Assembly: GCF_905475345.1 (NCBI RefSeq)
Contig: NC_066599.1
Span: forward strand, 2,742,501-2,806,500
From: Vespula vulgaris
Lineage: Eukaryota; Arthropoda; Insecta; Hymenoptera; Vespidae
DNA: 64,000 bases
Direction of reading: 5' to 3'
This document shows positions 35,582-48,600 of the stretch, piece after piece. Under the pieces are notes generated by a model. The model saw only the letters and a list, made by a program, of their open reading frames with translations, was not told the origin of the DNA and did no database searches. A program made the translations under genes and the position numbers. The number at the start of each line of letters is the position of its first letter. Position 1 is the first letter of the stretch.

Positions 35582-35722
35582 AACGACGACGACGACGACG
35601 ACGACGAAGAAGAAGAAGAAGAAGAAGTAGAAGAAGAAGAAGACGAAGAAGAAGACGATGATGATGATGCTGAAGAAAGAAGAAGAAGAGAAGAAGAAGG
35701 AAGAGGAAAAGAGAGGACAAAT
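35582..35722. repeat. (GAC)n to (GAA)n triplet repeat
   Basis: GAC units change into GAA and GAT units. It could encode acidic or Lys-rich runs, but there is no sign of a gene. Confidence 0.9.
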
Positions 35723-35786
35723 CGTTTTGGTGCACTTTCCTTGCCCTGAGTCCAGCTCTTCGTGGGAGTTTATCTCTCCCCTCTCT

Positions 35787-35788
<2 letters not shown>

Positions 35789-35840
<52 letters not shown>
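35789..35840. repeat. (CT)n microsatellite
   Basis: A pure CT dinucleotide run. Confidence 0.95.
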
Positions 35841-35850
<10 letters not shown>

Positions 35851-35939
35851 CTACAACGTACATGTTGAACACAGAAAGAAAACTCTACAGAGATAGATAA
35901 AGAGAGAAAGAGAGAAACTTGAAGATAAAAGCAAACACG

Positions 35940-36150
35940 CGTAACCCGAAGAGTCTGTGCGTCAGAGTTGGTGGTATATATCGGTGACCAGAGATGGTCA
36001 AGAGGTCGCGAGTTCTACCGTACGTATATACCATCCAAACCTTTACCAAGAGAGTTCTCCTTGGAAACGTTACACGTTCTCCAGTGCCCGATATGTCACG
36101 GCTTGTCCCTTGAAATATTCGATCTCCTACGCGTTCGCGAGTTCAAGAAG
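35940..36150. other. complex island (candidate conserved non-coding element)
   Basis: About 200 bp of non-repetitive sequence, open in two plus-strand frames. One frame contains LQCPICHGLSLEIF, a single CxxC pair without a second zinc-binding pair, so it is not a zinc finger. Both frames run into GAA repeat. Confidence 0.25.
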
Positions 36151-36680
36151 AAGAAGAAGAAGGAGAAGGAGAAGTAGAAAAAGAAGAAAAAGAAGAAGAA
36201 GAAGAGAAAGAAGTAGAGAAAGGGAGATATAGAGAGAAAGAGAAAGAGAGAGAGAGAGAGAGAAAGAGAGAAAGGCGCGAATAGCTTTGTTGGCCTTTGC
36301 GAGTACTGGAGATTGAGATGGACAATGGACGTTGATTACAGTGCCTGCATGCTAGCGTATGCTAGACCGGTATAGAAAAGCTACATGTTTTTCTTTTTTG
36401 TTTTTCCCTTCTTTTTCTTTTTCTTTTTGTGCTTAATAATTTTCTTTTTTTCATGTCTTTTCTATTTTTTTTTATTTTCTTATTTTTCTAATCGGTAGAC
36501 CACGAAAAAGTCGAGGTCATTTCTTCTTCTTCTTTCTTCTTTTCTTTCTTTCTTTCTATTTTTCTTTCTTTCGTTTTTCTTTTGTTAGTATATATATATA
36601 CGTATCTATCTATATTTCGGAGAGAAATCTGTTAGATCTTACGATGGAAGGATGAACGTTGTTAAATTGACCGTTAGTCT

Positions 36681-36722
<42 letters not shown>

Positions 36723-37226
36723 CATTCTCTTGTCCATTCACGGCTACGCCAATGTGGCATGTGTGTGCTCGAGAAGAGACAGATACCAAATATAACTAGA
36801 GACAGACCCCTTGCCAAGGGTGTTTAGAAGTTTTCGTCCATCCTTCTCTCTCGCAAGGGTTGCCTCCCCCTCTTCTTTCTTTACTCCTCCCTCTCCCCTT
36901 TCGCCTTCATCATTTTTTCTCTTTCTCTCTCTCTTTATTCTTCAAAAAGACGAAATGTTTTTTCAGAAAGTTGATTCGTTTCGATTTGTCTCTGTTGTAT
37001 TTCTTTTTTTTTTTCAACAATTATTATAAAAATTTTGAGATATATATTATTAAAAAAAAAAATTTCACGCGTCTGATGAACTTTCAATTTAATTAAATTG
37101 CAAATTTAATTAATTAATAACACTGAAGAGAGTGATACAGAGAAAAAGAGAGAGAGAGAAATGAAAGAACGAATTCATTTTATGTATTTACTTTGTTTTC
37201 CTAATTACTACAACGCTGTTTTCTAA

Positions 37227-37278
37227 TATACAAACATTTCATGTCATTTCATTTCATTTCATTTCATTTCATTTTATT
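37227..37278. repeat. (CATTT)n pentanucleotide repeat
   Basis: About eight consecutive CATTT-like units. Confidence 0.9.
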
Positions 37279-37439
37279 CTTGAAACAGTACAAAGAGTAA
37301 TCCGTTACTTTCTGCCATTATTTTCGTAATCGTTTTTAAAAAATTCGATTCGACGGTGTGCACAATATGTGACATACAAAACGCGCTAATCTTATCGCCG
37401 AATTTGAAATACTTCGTTTACTTCGTACATACAGATGGT

Positions 37440-37548
37440 CGAGCAAAAGAAAGAAGAGAGAGAGAGACAGAATGAAAAAAAGAAACGTAAAAAAAAGAAG
37501 AGACAGAGAAAAAAAGAGACAGAATGAAAAAAAGAAACGTAAAAAAAA

Positions 37549-37585
<37 letters not shown>
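37440..37585. repeat. tandem duplication, period 52 bp, plus (GA)n
   Basis: A purine-rich unit containing GACAGAATG..GAAACG begins at 37466 and again at 37518, nearly identical, followed by a GA run. The high identity suggests a recent duplication. Confidence 0.85.
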
Positions 37586-37588
<3 letters not shown>

Positions 37589-37740
37589 CGTATTTCCTAC
37601 GAAAAAAAATTGTTCGTTCTCATCGAAACTGAGTTAAACGTAAACGAAAATTTCTTTTCTGTTTTTTTTTCCTTTTTTCTTTCTTTTTCTTTTTCTTTTT
37701 TCAAGTTTACTCGATCTACGAAAGCATTAATCTTAGTTAA

Positions 37741-37742
<2 letters not shown>

Positions 37743-37791
<49 letters not shown>
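37743..37791. repeat. (CT)n microsatellite
   Basis: A pure CT dinucleotide run. Confidence 0.95.
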
Positions 37792-37797
<6 letters not shown>

Positions 37798-38694
37798 TAT
37801 CCAAGACTGTTCCGAGTATAGGATATCCGGCTAGAAGTGACCCACGATCGCCTTCTTCCCATGTCCATTTTTGCATAAAAAAATTCTCACCGTAGGACTT
37901 TCGCACGGCCTTCCGCGTGGCTAGACGAGAAATAAATACACGATGGAGCAACATATACTAGTCCGCGAGAAAAAAACGCAAGTAAGTAAGAGAGAAAGAA
38001 AGAGAGCCTTGGGAGAAAAAGAGACAGAGAGAGAAAGAGAGAGAAAGAGAGAAAGAGAGAAACAGTAGGGTGAGATCGGAAAGGAATAAAAAACCGAAGC
38101 TCACACCCAGGGGGTAAAATTCGGGATTGGGAGGAACGAGAGGGGGGAAGCAGGAGGGATGGATGAAGAGAGGGAGAGAGGGAGAGTTTCGAAGAGGAGA
38201 TGTTAGGTGCATTCCAACGATGACGTCAACGTCGATCCAATAGTTCACGCTGGCTTGCAGTAGGACGAGGTGCGACGAGTGGGGTGGTGACGCGGTGGTT
38301 GTGGTGATGGTAGTGGTTCTTTTTCTTAGGGGTGCTCGGAGCTCGTTTTTTTCTTTTCATTTTTTTTTTTTACGAAGTACGCTACATGCATGTTGGCATA
38401 CGTATTTGAAAATGGGTGACGGTGGTAATCGTGGGGAGGAAGGGAGGAACGGAGGAATGGGATGGAATGGGATAGGATGGGAGTAGGGAGGTAGAACAGC
38501 AAAGGAAAGAAGACAGGGAGAAGGTAGCGGAACTTTTCGACGGAAACACCTTGTGCGAAGGTTTGGAAAAAAATTTTTTTAGGGGTGATCGCAGTAGAAG
38601 TAGTAGTGAGTAGGGAGAAGAGGAAGCTTACGGTACCCCCGAAGTGGCACAGATTCTTTCTGACGGAAGGTGCAAAAAAACGGACGAAGAAATA

Positions 38695-38752
<58 letters not shown>

Positions 38753-38910
38753 ATTGAAATACTGCTAGGTTGTTAAGGCAGTCTTCCCCTTGCTGTAACT
38801 ATACTTAGCGTGTTATGCTAGGATCAAAAATCGAATTGGAAAAACTAAAACCGTACCGTCGTGTTCATGATTATTTTGGGGAAAAACATCATCGATCGAC
38901 TTGGTGTTGG

Positions 38911-38972
38911 TACCTATATCTATATTTATACCTATACCTATACCCATACCTACTTATACCTACCTATCTACC
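38911..38972. repeat. TACCTA-type degenerate repeat
   Basis: Irregular units of TACCTA/TATCTA repeat about ten times. They are not the insect telomere repeat TTAGG. Confidence 0.8.
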
Positions 38973-39882
38973 GTGAGAAAGGATCCATAGTTGTTATATT
39001 ACTCTCTTCTGATTTTGTGTGTTAGCAAAATCCTATTCCGTCTTCTCTGTATACAGCTAATCGAGAGAAAGAGCACTTCTAACGGTATCGACGCGTTTCT
39101 CTCGCAAAGTCTCCTCTAGCTCGGTTCTTAGCTTCCTGACGCGGTAGCTGGAGTTACGATAGAACGAAAGTGAAACGGATACGTGCTAACGGTTTCACGT
39201 CGAGAGCTTGGTGGATCTTAATGAATGGGCAGGGATAAGGGATAAGGATTTTAATGACCTTTGACCTCCCTCTCTCTCTATCTGTTTATCTATCTATCTA
39301 TCTATCTCTTACTCTTTCTCATTATGTATTTCTCTGAAAGGAACAAAAAGAAGAGACATTTATTGATTCTTTAGCGGACACTTTACTAAAAAACTAAAGT
39401 ATCTTTGCTATTTCAGATTGGTAAAAGAAACGAACAGTTTTCAAGGAGTAAGTAAGTAAGAAAGAAAGAAAGAAAAGAATATCGGTCTAAATGGGAGACG
39501 AGAGGATTAATCTCTCTCCAACGGAGGGGTCAATTCGTGCCATCCGCCTAAATAAAGAAGAAGAAGAAGAAGAAGAAGAAGAAGAAGGAAGAAAAGAAGG
39601 AGGAGGATCGGAAGGAAGGTCTAGATGGTGTCGTATCGTGAGTCGAATTTTATCTTCCAGCAGTCTCTATCTTTATCTCTCTTTCTCCTTCTCTCTTTCT
39701 CTCTATCTATCTATCTTTCTCTCTCCTCCTCTTTTCTTCCTCTTTAGAGAGTCTCTCAGTAGGCTCACTCGCGGGCGTGCGTAGATTTATTCCATCCTTT
39801 TACCGACACGAACGTGAGCCTCTGATGTTTCACCATACAGTAAGAAAGATATATATATATATACACATATACTTAGCAAGAA

Positions 39883-39927
<45 letters not shown>

Positions 39928-40015
39928 TAGTGTGTGTGTTCCTCGTTGAGAGATCTTAAACTGGGACTTAAGCCGTTACCCCTGCAAGGAGGAGGACCCT
40001 CGGACTCATCTTCAT

Positions 40016-40050
<35 letters not shown>

Positions 40051-40676
40051 TTCTTCTTGATTCTCTTCTCCCCCTTAAACACAACCCCACCCGTTCGTCA
40101 CGAGATGCATCTTGGCCGCCCTTTTCCGTAGCGGCAGATGGCCGGCTAAGGGGTAAGAAAAAAATCCTGGGGCCTCGAGGAAAAGGGAGGAGGTACATAA
40201 AAAGCGATTGAAAAAATGAGGGGCCTACGGGGTGACGTTCAGTGGACCACGTGCGTTCCTTAAAATTTTGTCGTGAGAGAAGACTTCGTTTTCTTTCTCC
40301 TTCTTTATCTCTATCTCCTTTTCTCTCTCTCTCTCTCTCTCTTTCTCTTTTTCTTTAGATTTCTATATATTCACTTCCTTGTCTCTCTCTCTCTCTCTCT
40401 CTCTCTCTTGCTCTCTCTTTTTTCCGTCGATCGTCCTTCGATCGAATTTCGAGCATTCATGCTCGAAAATATCGAGAGATAGATTTTACCGATCTTCCTT
40501 TTCCCTCGCGACTCGATCGTTCTCGTGTTCTAAACTCGGTACAGCTCAGAGTACAGCTGCTACGATCGATTCTAATCATCCTGTTTAGATTATATCGTAA
40601 GGAGTGATAATAGTTAGTCAGATCGATTTTTCTTCGCACTTTCTTTTACTTTTTTTCTTTTTTCCTTTCTCTCTAT

Positions 40677-40680
<4 letters not shown>

Positions 40681-40725
<45 letters not shown>
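40681..40725. repeat. (CT)n microsatellite
   Basis: A pure CT dinucleotide run in a wider pyrimidine tract; an opposing (GA)n run lies at about 40900-40932. Confidence 0.95.
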
Positions 40726-40728
<3 letters not shown>

Positions 40729-40899
40729 GTTCTTTTTTTTCTTCTTTCTTTCTTCAAAGGATTTCGATGAGTATTCTTCATATGGGATAACCGAGATTGC
40801 TTTCTCAGGTAAGAAAATTGAAATTCGTAAAGGAGACGAGAAAAGAAAAGGGGGTAGGTGGAGAGGAAGAGGGTGGAAGGTGGAGAAGAGAGAGAGTTG

Positions 40900-40935
<36 letters not shown>

Positions 40936-41594
40936 GACAAAACACGGAAAAAGAAGGAGGACGATGGAAAACGGAAGAGCAACGCATTTTTTCCAACGCA
41001 GACCAGCTGACCGCCGAAACTACTGACTGCCGTGGGAAGAGAAGAGGTGATGCCTTTTTCATTCCCTTTTTTTCCTTTTTTTTTTTTTATTTTTTCTTCT
41101 TTTTTTCTTCTTCTTTTTCAAAGGTATTCGAGAAAATTGCTTTTAAATTAGCGAGGGAGCCATTGGGGGATGGAACGTCAAATCTCGACAGGTAGATCTT
41201 TTTCTCAAGCCGGTTAAAATCGAAAAGATCTAGGTAACTTCTAATAAGAGGAAAATATTAGAGGATTATTGACCTTAATTATTATGATTTTATTTTGCGC
41301 GTCTATGATGTTAAAAAACAAAAAAAGAAGAAAAAATATATATATATACAAAATAATAATTTAAAATAATTTGAATTACTGAATTCGTTGAAAAAAAAAA
41401 AGGAAAAGAAGAAAAAGATTGTCGATTAATAAATGTTTGTTAAAAAAAATTGAAGATAAAAATTTGTCTACTTCAAAACGAAATCGAAAGAAAAAATTAA
41501 TTCAACTCTGCTCTCGTAAAAGATCCGAGAAAAAGCAGAGGGAACATTTCTTGACCGTCGCACGTGGCCAGTCAGAAATAAGTACAGTCTAAAG

Positions 41595-41725
41595 AAGAAA
41601 AAAAGAAGAAGAAGAAGAGGAAGAAGAAGTTGAAGTTGAAGTTGAAGTTGAAGTTGAAGTACAAGAAGAAGAAGAAGAAGATGACGATGACGATGACGAT
41701 GACGATGATGACGACGACGATGATA

Positions 41726-41756
<31 letters not shown>

Positions 41757-41835
41757 CGATGATGATGATGATGATAATGACGAAGCCAACAACGACGACG
41801 ATGACGACAACGACAACGACAACGACGACGACGGA
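41595..41835. repeat. compound (GAA)n, (GTTGAA)n, (GAT)n, (GAC)n repeat
   Basis: Four related repeat types lie in a row over about 240 bp, including six GTTGAA hexamers. Met-, Ser-, Ile- and Val-runs in its translations are artefacts. Confidence 0.95.
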
Positions 41836-42091
41836 CAAAACAGTCGTTCTCTCCCATCCCTCTCATACTCCCCCGTTTCCCTCTGAACCCCTCCTCTCTT
41901 CTCATCACTGAGTTTCACGAGTTCTTCCGAAAGGGAGGCTATGCATTTTTCGGGAGTTTAAAAATAGGCGATCGCTGTACGACTAACTGGCCAGAGGTCA
42001 GTAACTCTTGGGCGCGAGAGGCACACGATGTAAAAATAGCTCGCAAAACGGAAAAAATAATTTCCTCCCTCTGCCCAAATCTCTCTGTTGG

Positions 42092-42128
<37 letters not shown>

Positions 42129-42531
42129 TAAGCGAGGGAAATTCCACGTAGCCGACGACAACGAACACGAAGAGGATCTAATTTCTTCAATTTTATTCTT
42201 CGATATTTCTGAATTTTTCTTTTTGTTTTTTTTCTCTTTCTTATCGTTGTTGTTATCTTTTTTTTATATATTTATATAATAACTTCGATTTTTTATATCT
42301 GATTTTCTCATCTTTTTTCTATATCTCATAATAGATATTCTATACATCTATATATTCTTACATTCTATATATATATATATATATATGCTTATGAATATCG
42401 ATTTATTTTAATATGTATATCAATTAAATTTATCTATGTATATTTACTATATCAATTTCCAATTTGTAATTAATTTTTTTTTTAATCTATCTCTCTCGAT
42501 TATAAAAATCTACTACGTTGGACAAATATTT

Positions 42532-42534
<3 letters not shown>

Positions 42535-42604
<70 letters not shown>
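42535..42604. repeat. long pure (CT)n microsatellite
   Basis: About 35 uninterrupted CT units. Confidence 0.95.
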
Positions 42605-42608
<4 letters not shown>

Positions 42609-43296
42609 CTTTTTTTTTCGAAGATTTTGAGTTAGATTTTAGAAAAAGGACGTTGTCCGGTTTCCATTGAGAAAAGTCGTCGTCCTTTTCTTAGGTTACC
42701 TCAAAGATTTTGGGACCGATCGCGAGGTCCGAATTTGTCGAGTCAGTTCAGTAAGATTTTTCACGGTGTCGAATCGCCCCTTTGTAGGGGAGGGGAAGAA
42801 GAAGAGGAGAGGAAACTGGCGCAGCCCGGTTGTCATATTTACCTATGATGAACGATTTATCCAACGCTCCAAAAGGAGCGCGAAGTGAAGACACGACAAA
42901 CGGAATTTCGTAGGATGACGAACGCGTTTTTCATTCAAACTCGAAAAAGCGCAAGAACTCGCAACCGAGTCTCGGTCCACATTACGGCAATACGAGTCGA
43001 TCCCGAATGATTATGTTTCGTTGGCCGCATCGTTGGGTCCAATTTTCGATGGGGCCTGACCAAATCTTTTTCTATATCTTTCTCTTTCTCTCACATACAC
43101 ACACATACATATTCTCTTTTTTTTTGGCTCTTATAATAGACCGACAGCTGTGTTGCAAAATCTTTGACTTTTATTATCTCTGATAATACCTGCCAACGAG
43201 CCGGATATGAAAAAGAAAGAAGAGAGAAAAAAGAAAAAAGGCTATCAAAGCTGATGATTATATATATATATATATATAAGAAAAGAAATCTGAACG

Positions 43297-43332
<36 letters not shown>

Positions 43333-43623
43333 TTAAAGAATCTTTTGTCAAATTTTTAGTGAGATCTCGGGAGGGGGGAAGAAAAAAAAGAGAAAAAGAA
43401 AAAAAAGGAAAAGAAAAGTAAAGTAAGTCTCGAAAATCTTCGTAGACAATCGTCGTCGTCGTTGGATTGATCTCCTTTTTTTTTTTTAACTTTTATCCAG
43501 CTTCTTTCTTCTTCCTCCTACGCTCCGGGGTGTCCACAACATAAGAAAAAAGAAAGAAAATCGAAAGAAAAGAACGAAAAAGAAGAAGAAGAGTATGGTG
43601 AACGCGCACACATACGCACACAC

Positions 43624-43625
<2 letters not shown>

Positions 43626-43667
<42 letters not shown>
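43626..43667. repeat. (AT)n microsatellite
   Basis: A pure AT dinucleotide run. Confidence 0.95.
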
Positions 43668-43669
<2 letters not shown>

Positions 43670-46199
43670 CGTTGGACCGAATCCGACAAATCGGCCGAGA
43701 TAAATTTGGAGATTTCGTGAAGGAGCTAGTATTCTCCATCGTCGTCTTGTTCCCCGGAAGGGGGAAAAAAAGACGGGGTGCTGTTGCGAGAAGGTGGGGA
43801 CGGCAAGATGGGAAGGGAAGAAGGAAGAGGGTGGGAGGGAGGGAGAGGGAGAGGTAGGTAAGGAGGTAGAGGGACGAAGAAGAAGAAACAGTAGTAGCAG
43901 CAGCAGCAGTAACAGCCATGAGGAGATTTTTCGGTAGCTCGAAAGCCACGAACCGAAAAGTTCCGAGCGCTTTAATCGTTTTACGAAAAAAAAAAAGAAA
44001 GAAAGAGAGACGGAGAGAAAGAGAGAGAAGATTGATACGTAGTAGAAAAAAAAAAGGAAAAGAAAAGAAAAGTTCTCGTAGAGTTGCGTCTTAAAACGTG
44101 AACGCAATGCATCGAACATCGTGTGAATCGGTTAGGTATATATGTATATGTGTGTGTGTACACACACACATGCGTATACATATGTATATAGATATAGGTA
44201 TATAAAGGGATATATCGGCCTAAGGAAAGTACGTGGACCTTGCGAAATTTTCGTTTACACAGCCGTGGCATAAGCGTGCGTTCTTCTCCGGTTTTAGCCC
44301 GTATATCAAAAGTTTAATTGAATTTTCGACCGTGGTCCTGTTACGAGAGAGAGATTAGGATCGTTTTCCTTTCCTTCCTTCTCATCTTCCGTAACACAAT
44401 TATTATCTTTCTTCGGTTCTTGGGAACAGATTGTACGAGTACAAACGATCTCTTTTTCTCTTTCTCTTTTCTCTTTATCTATCATATAGTTTATATACAT
44501 TATTATTCTAGCTGTCGAAAGGAAAAAGGTGTTCCCTTCCATTTATTTCGTTTTAAGATTACATTTATTTATATATATAAAACGTATGTAAATGCATACG
44601 TATGTACACCTATCTACAATCGTACATAGATATATATATATATATGCATGTATGTATTATATTCTACACTAGAAAGACTAACGTTTTAAATCTGCGAATT
44701 GGTTGGCATCGATCGATACAATAAACGTCGATAGTTACGACCTTCTTTCTATCGTCCAAGATACTCGAACGGGAATTTGCATAATTGCATGGTATATAAG
44801 GTACCCTTCGGTAATGAGGGTCAGATCGAATTTATCTCATTGGCCCTCACCTGTCCCCAGTACGATATGCGGGTCTCGTTGAGGCAACTGACCACCTGTA
44901 CAGTCTTGGCAATAAAAGATCACGAAAAAAAGGTTCTCCGTTACGATGGGGACTTTGTCTTGGTTTTTTTTTTTTTATTCTTTTTTATTTTTATTTTTAT
45001 TTATTTTTTTTTTCATTCTTTCTCTCTCTCTCTCTCATTTTTTTCTTCATTGAATTTTTTTTGTCTTTCTCGTTTTTTCTTTCTTCTTTTTTTTCTTCTC
45101 TCCTTTTCGCTTTTTATTCGATCTTTCTTGTTTCTTTTTGGATTTGTACGATCGTAATAAAATCGTTTGAAGGTTCGATCAAGAAACATCATCTTCCGTG
45201 TTGTTTAATATTTTACACGTAGGTGCTTCGTGTCGAGGAGACGACACGTCGGTTATGGTCGAGAGACAATGGAAAAGCCATAACTTTCTCCGTTGGTAGT
45301 CGTTATATCCCGCCGAGAGAAATGTGGATGTCTCTTGGTGGACGCACCTAAAAATAAAGAGATTCCTCTTTCGGTGGTCAACGTAGGAGAGGTTTATAAT
45401 ATTAACACGTAACGCAAAACGATCCGATCCGTTCAATCCATCCGATTCGAGGATTCAAATTTTATAAATAGCATCGTTTATTACATAAATATTTCTTATA
45501 CATATAATTTTCTTTTTCTAATATTTTTTATATCACATAAATATTACATAATTATATCTTAATATCACAGCAACATTGATACATATGTATCTATCCGTTC
45601 GTACAATTCATTTATTAAACGATAATTTTTGAGCATGCGATAATCGCAAATTTCGTAAATTTCTTAAATAATAATTATTCCTTAGCGCTAATAATTCGTC
45701 ACTTATTCAAACATCGATGCGATATTTATTAAAAGATCTTAGAAAAATAGAAGGAAGATCGATCGTGCGCGTTTAAGCGTATATGTTGATCGAGTCAAGA
45801 GAAAAAAAAAAGGAAAAGAAAAGGAAAAAAATTGGAACGAAATTTGAGAAGGTCTCATCGTTAAGTTTTCTAATCAGAAAATTGAATCGTCGTCGACCTC
45901 TTGGTACCCTCCTTATTCTCCCTTTCCACCCTCTTTACCCCATCATTTCTCATTTCTCATTTCTCTCGTTCTTTCTTTCTTTTTTTATTTTTGGTCTCCT
46001 TTTTCTTTTTCTTCTTTCTTTTCAATTCTTTTTGTCTTTTTTCGATCTCGGACTGTACGACCCGCATGACGCCGTTGTGACACGCGCGGAGGAGGTCGAG
46101 AACGGGTCCCCGGAATGCGCGAGTCTCTTTTCGTCCTCGTCCTCGTCCTCGTCCTCGTCGTTGTCGTCGTTTTCGTCGTCGTTGTCATCGTCGTCGTTG

Positions 46200-46399
46200 T
46201 GTCGTTGTCGTTGTCGTTGTTCCCGGCTGGTTGGAAAGAGCCAAGGCTACAATGGGGACACATGTCAAAACAATTGGCACGCAGGTGTATCGAATTTACC
46301 GAAGAAACGATGAGAGGTGTCAACCAAACGGTACCCAAAAGAGAAGAATCGTTATGGTTGCGTCACCGAGGCCGTTACTTCGTCATCGATATCATATGA
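46200..46399 (+). other. complex island open in several frames
   Basis: About 200 bp without simple repeat, in which three plus-strand frames stay open for 50 or more codons. None shows a known domain, so the likely cause is composition or a conserved non-coding element. Confidence 0.2.
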
Positions 46400-46977
46400 A
46401 TTTGTTTTCTTTTCCTTTTCTTTCTTTTTGTTTTATCTCTTATCCTTTCTCCATTTTCTTTTTCTACGCCTACTTCTTCTTTTTTTTTTTTTTTAATCGT
46501 ACAAGAATCGATATACTCAAGATATATGTATGTATGTATATATGTTTGGGTACGTGTAATAATGGTATGTATGTATATGTATAATAAGGAAATGACGAAG
46601 AGTAATGAACGAAATTTTCTAAGTCTCTTTTTCAATCCTCCTTTTTCGCCTCTTTTTTTTTTTGATTACTATAGATATATTTTAAACGTAATCGTCGACT
46701 AAAGTTACGATTATCGTACCTCTTGCATTGTACATGCACTTACTTACTCTGCACGAGCCATCGGCTCACGTTTGCAGGCTTATACGTCTTTAGTAATTTT
46801 GTGTAGGTATATATGTGTGTATATGTATGTATATATATGTTATATTGCAGCAAGCAAAGGAAACGGAGACTCGTAGCCTTCCTTCGACTTGTTGAAAGTA
46901 AGAGAAACGAAGAAAAGAGAAGGAAGAAAGGGAAGAGAAAGGTAGATGGTAAATCTCGTACAAGTGTTGGAGTAATA

Positions 46978-47350
46978 AGAAGAAGAAGGATAGATAGATA
47001 GTAATATAAATGAATGAATAGAGAAAGAAAAAAAATGAGAAAGAGAGAGAGAGAGAGAGAGAGAAATATAAAATAAAATAATTCATTTATTTATCCGATT
47101 AATATATGTGTATATATACACATATATGCATTTTATAATAATACTGATCGATGTGAAGATCTAAGAAAAAAAAGGATAGATAGATAGATAGATAGATAAA
47201 GAATAATATATATAAAAGAGTAAATAAAAAGAAAGAGATAGAAATAAATATAAAATAATTCACTTATTTATCCAATTAACAGACAAACATATACACACAT
47301 ACGTATATATACTTTTAACAATATTACCGATCGATAATAGAGACGAGAAG
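46978..47350. repeat. diverged tandem duplication, period about 185 bp
   Basis: Copy 1 (46978-47160) and copy 2 (47166-47350) share AAGGATAGATAGATAG (46986/47172), then AAATATAAAATAA..ATTCA.TTATTTATCC.ATTAA, then a TA/CA microsatellite, then AATA.TAC.GATCGAT (about 47144/47327). Confidence 0.8.
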
Positions 47351-47749
47351 AAATAAACAAAAAAGATCGAAAACAAAACAAGAATGAAGAAACAGAGATA
47401 CAGGGGATACAGAGACCGAGGAAGAGAAAGAGAGGAGAAAAATAAATAAACAAACCGATAGAGAATTCGGCGAATACATAGAAGAAAGAAAATAGAAAAC
47501 AGACAAAAAAGAAAATATAAGAACAAAATTCCATGATCCTCTACCTCGGTGTTTAGTTGGAGAACGAACGTCGTCGAAAGAAGATAGGAGGAGGGAATAA
47601 AAGAGGAGGAGAAGGAGGAGAAGTAGAAGCAAGAAGAGGAGAAAAAGTAGGAGGAGGAGGAGAAGAAGGAGGAGGAGGAGGAGGAGGAGATGGTGGTGGA
47701 TGAGGTGTCGAGGGAACAGAGGGGAGAAAAATGACAATCATCGTCATTT

Positions 47750-48005
47750 TAATAATATGCAAAGGTATAGTCGACTTCCACGCCGGGCAAGTGTGGCCAC
47801 AATAGCGTTATATAATGACAAAGACACGTCGGGTCGGCTGGGATACCTTTCGCTCGACAAAAGGCGCGGCGTTAGGGTCATCCTACCGGACCGGAACATG
47901 TTTTGTCCGGCATGCAAGCTCGAAGCCTGCGGACAAATGTCACCGATAATGTCTCTTCGCTCGGCCCGTGCTCCGAAAGTCAAAATAACGCGTCGAAAAT
48001 ATCCT
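47750..48005. other. complex GC-rich island (candidate conserved element)
   Basis: About 250 bp of non-repetitive sequence open on both strands. One plus frame includes FCPACKLEACGQM and the minus strand stays open too. No domain is recognised and both frames run into CT repeat or low-complexity sequence. Confidence 0.25.
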
Positions 48006-48030
48006 CGAGCATTCTCTTTTTCTTTTTCTT

Positions 48031-48033
<3 letters not shown>

Positions 48034-48117
<84 letters not shown>
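48034..48117. repeat. long pure (CT)n microsatellite
   Basis: About 41 uninterrupted CT units. Confidence 0.95.
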
Positions 48118-48119
<2 letters not shown>

Positions 48120-48423
48120 CTGTCTGTCTCGCTCTCTTCGACTACTAACGCAGAAGCTACCAAAGAATTCGAAATATTCATCGTTTCGATGACTACCACG
48201 TTCTTTACTTCTTCTTTATTCTGCACAATTTTTTTTATCATAATTCTTATTGAATCATGTATATGTAAGTATATAAGTAAGTAGTAGTTTTGTATCTGGT
48301 CTATCTTTATTATTCTAAAGTTCACGTAAGACACGTGTGTGTGTGTGTGTGCGCGCACGTACTAAGATTTTTAAGTACGTTTTCATTTTTTTTTTTATTC
48401 TTTTTATAAATCGTTAATAATGC

Positions 48424-48600
48424 GTTCGTAATATGCTCATGGATCTTGATAAATGTTCGAATATATTCTATAAGTGTAATCATGGATCATTATAAGTGTC
48501 AATCAAATTATGTTCGTACGTGCTCGTTGATCATTACAAACCCTTCAAATATATTCGCATACTCATACTACGTCGTATTCGTAGATCTTTCAACGCTACG
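48424..48600. repeat. diverged tandem repeat, period about 88 bp
   Basis: Blocks TTCGTA..TGCTC..TGATC and AAATATATTC recur with an offset of about 88 (48425/48513). A partial intermediate unit begins near 48480 (CATGGATCATTATAAG). Confidence 0.5.

Larger units (their letters stand above)
33441..37440. other. non-coding stretch upstream of the gene, microsatellites and islands
   Basis: No gene is supported. Complex islands lie at about 33830-33960, 34160-34330, 34740-35030, 35270-35420, 35490-35580 and 35940-36150. The rest is AT-rich or CT/GA/GAA simple sequence. Confidence 0.6.
37586..46050. other. non-coding stretch, microsatellites and islands
   Basis: No gene is supported. Complex islands are at about 37800-37970, 38090-38300, 38760-38900, 39060-39250, 40090-40270, 40430-40630, 41890-42070, 42640-43060, 44770-44910 and 45170-45460. 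The island at 42640-43060 includes CGCTCC-AAAA-GGAGCG (42865-42880), a 6-bp-arm palindrome. That at 44770-44910 has two CACCTGT E-boxes. Confidence 0.6.

Noticed and set aside
35968..36175. Possible zinc-finger fragment (LQCPICHG)
   Set aside because: Only one CxxC pair; no second pair of ligands and no family match.
38221..38228. Second palindromic CRE (TGACGTCA)
   Set aside because: About one such 8-mer is expected by chance in 64 kb, so two copies are not meaningful alone.
38911..38972. Possible interstitial telomere repeat
   Set aside because: The unit is TACCTA/TATCTA and irregular, not TTAGG.
41468..41911. His/Ser/Val-rich frames on the minus strand
   Set aside because: Translation of the compound GAT/GAC/GAA repeat.
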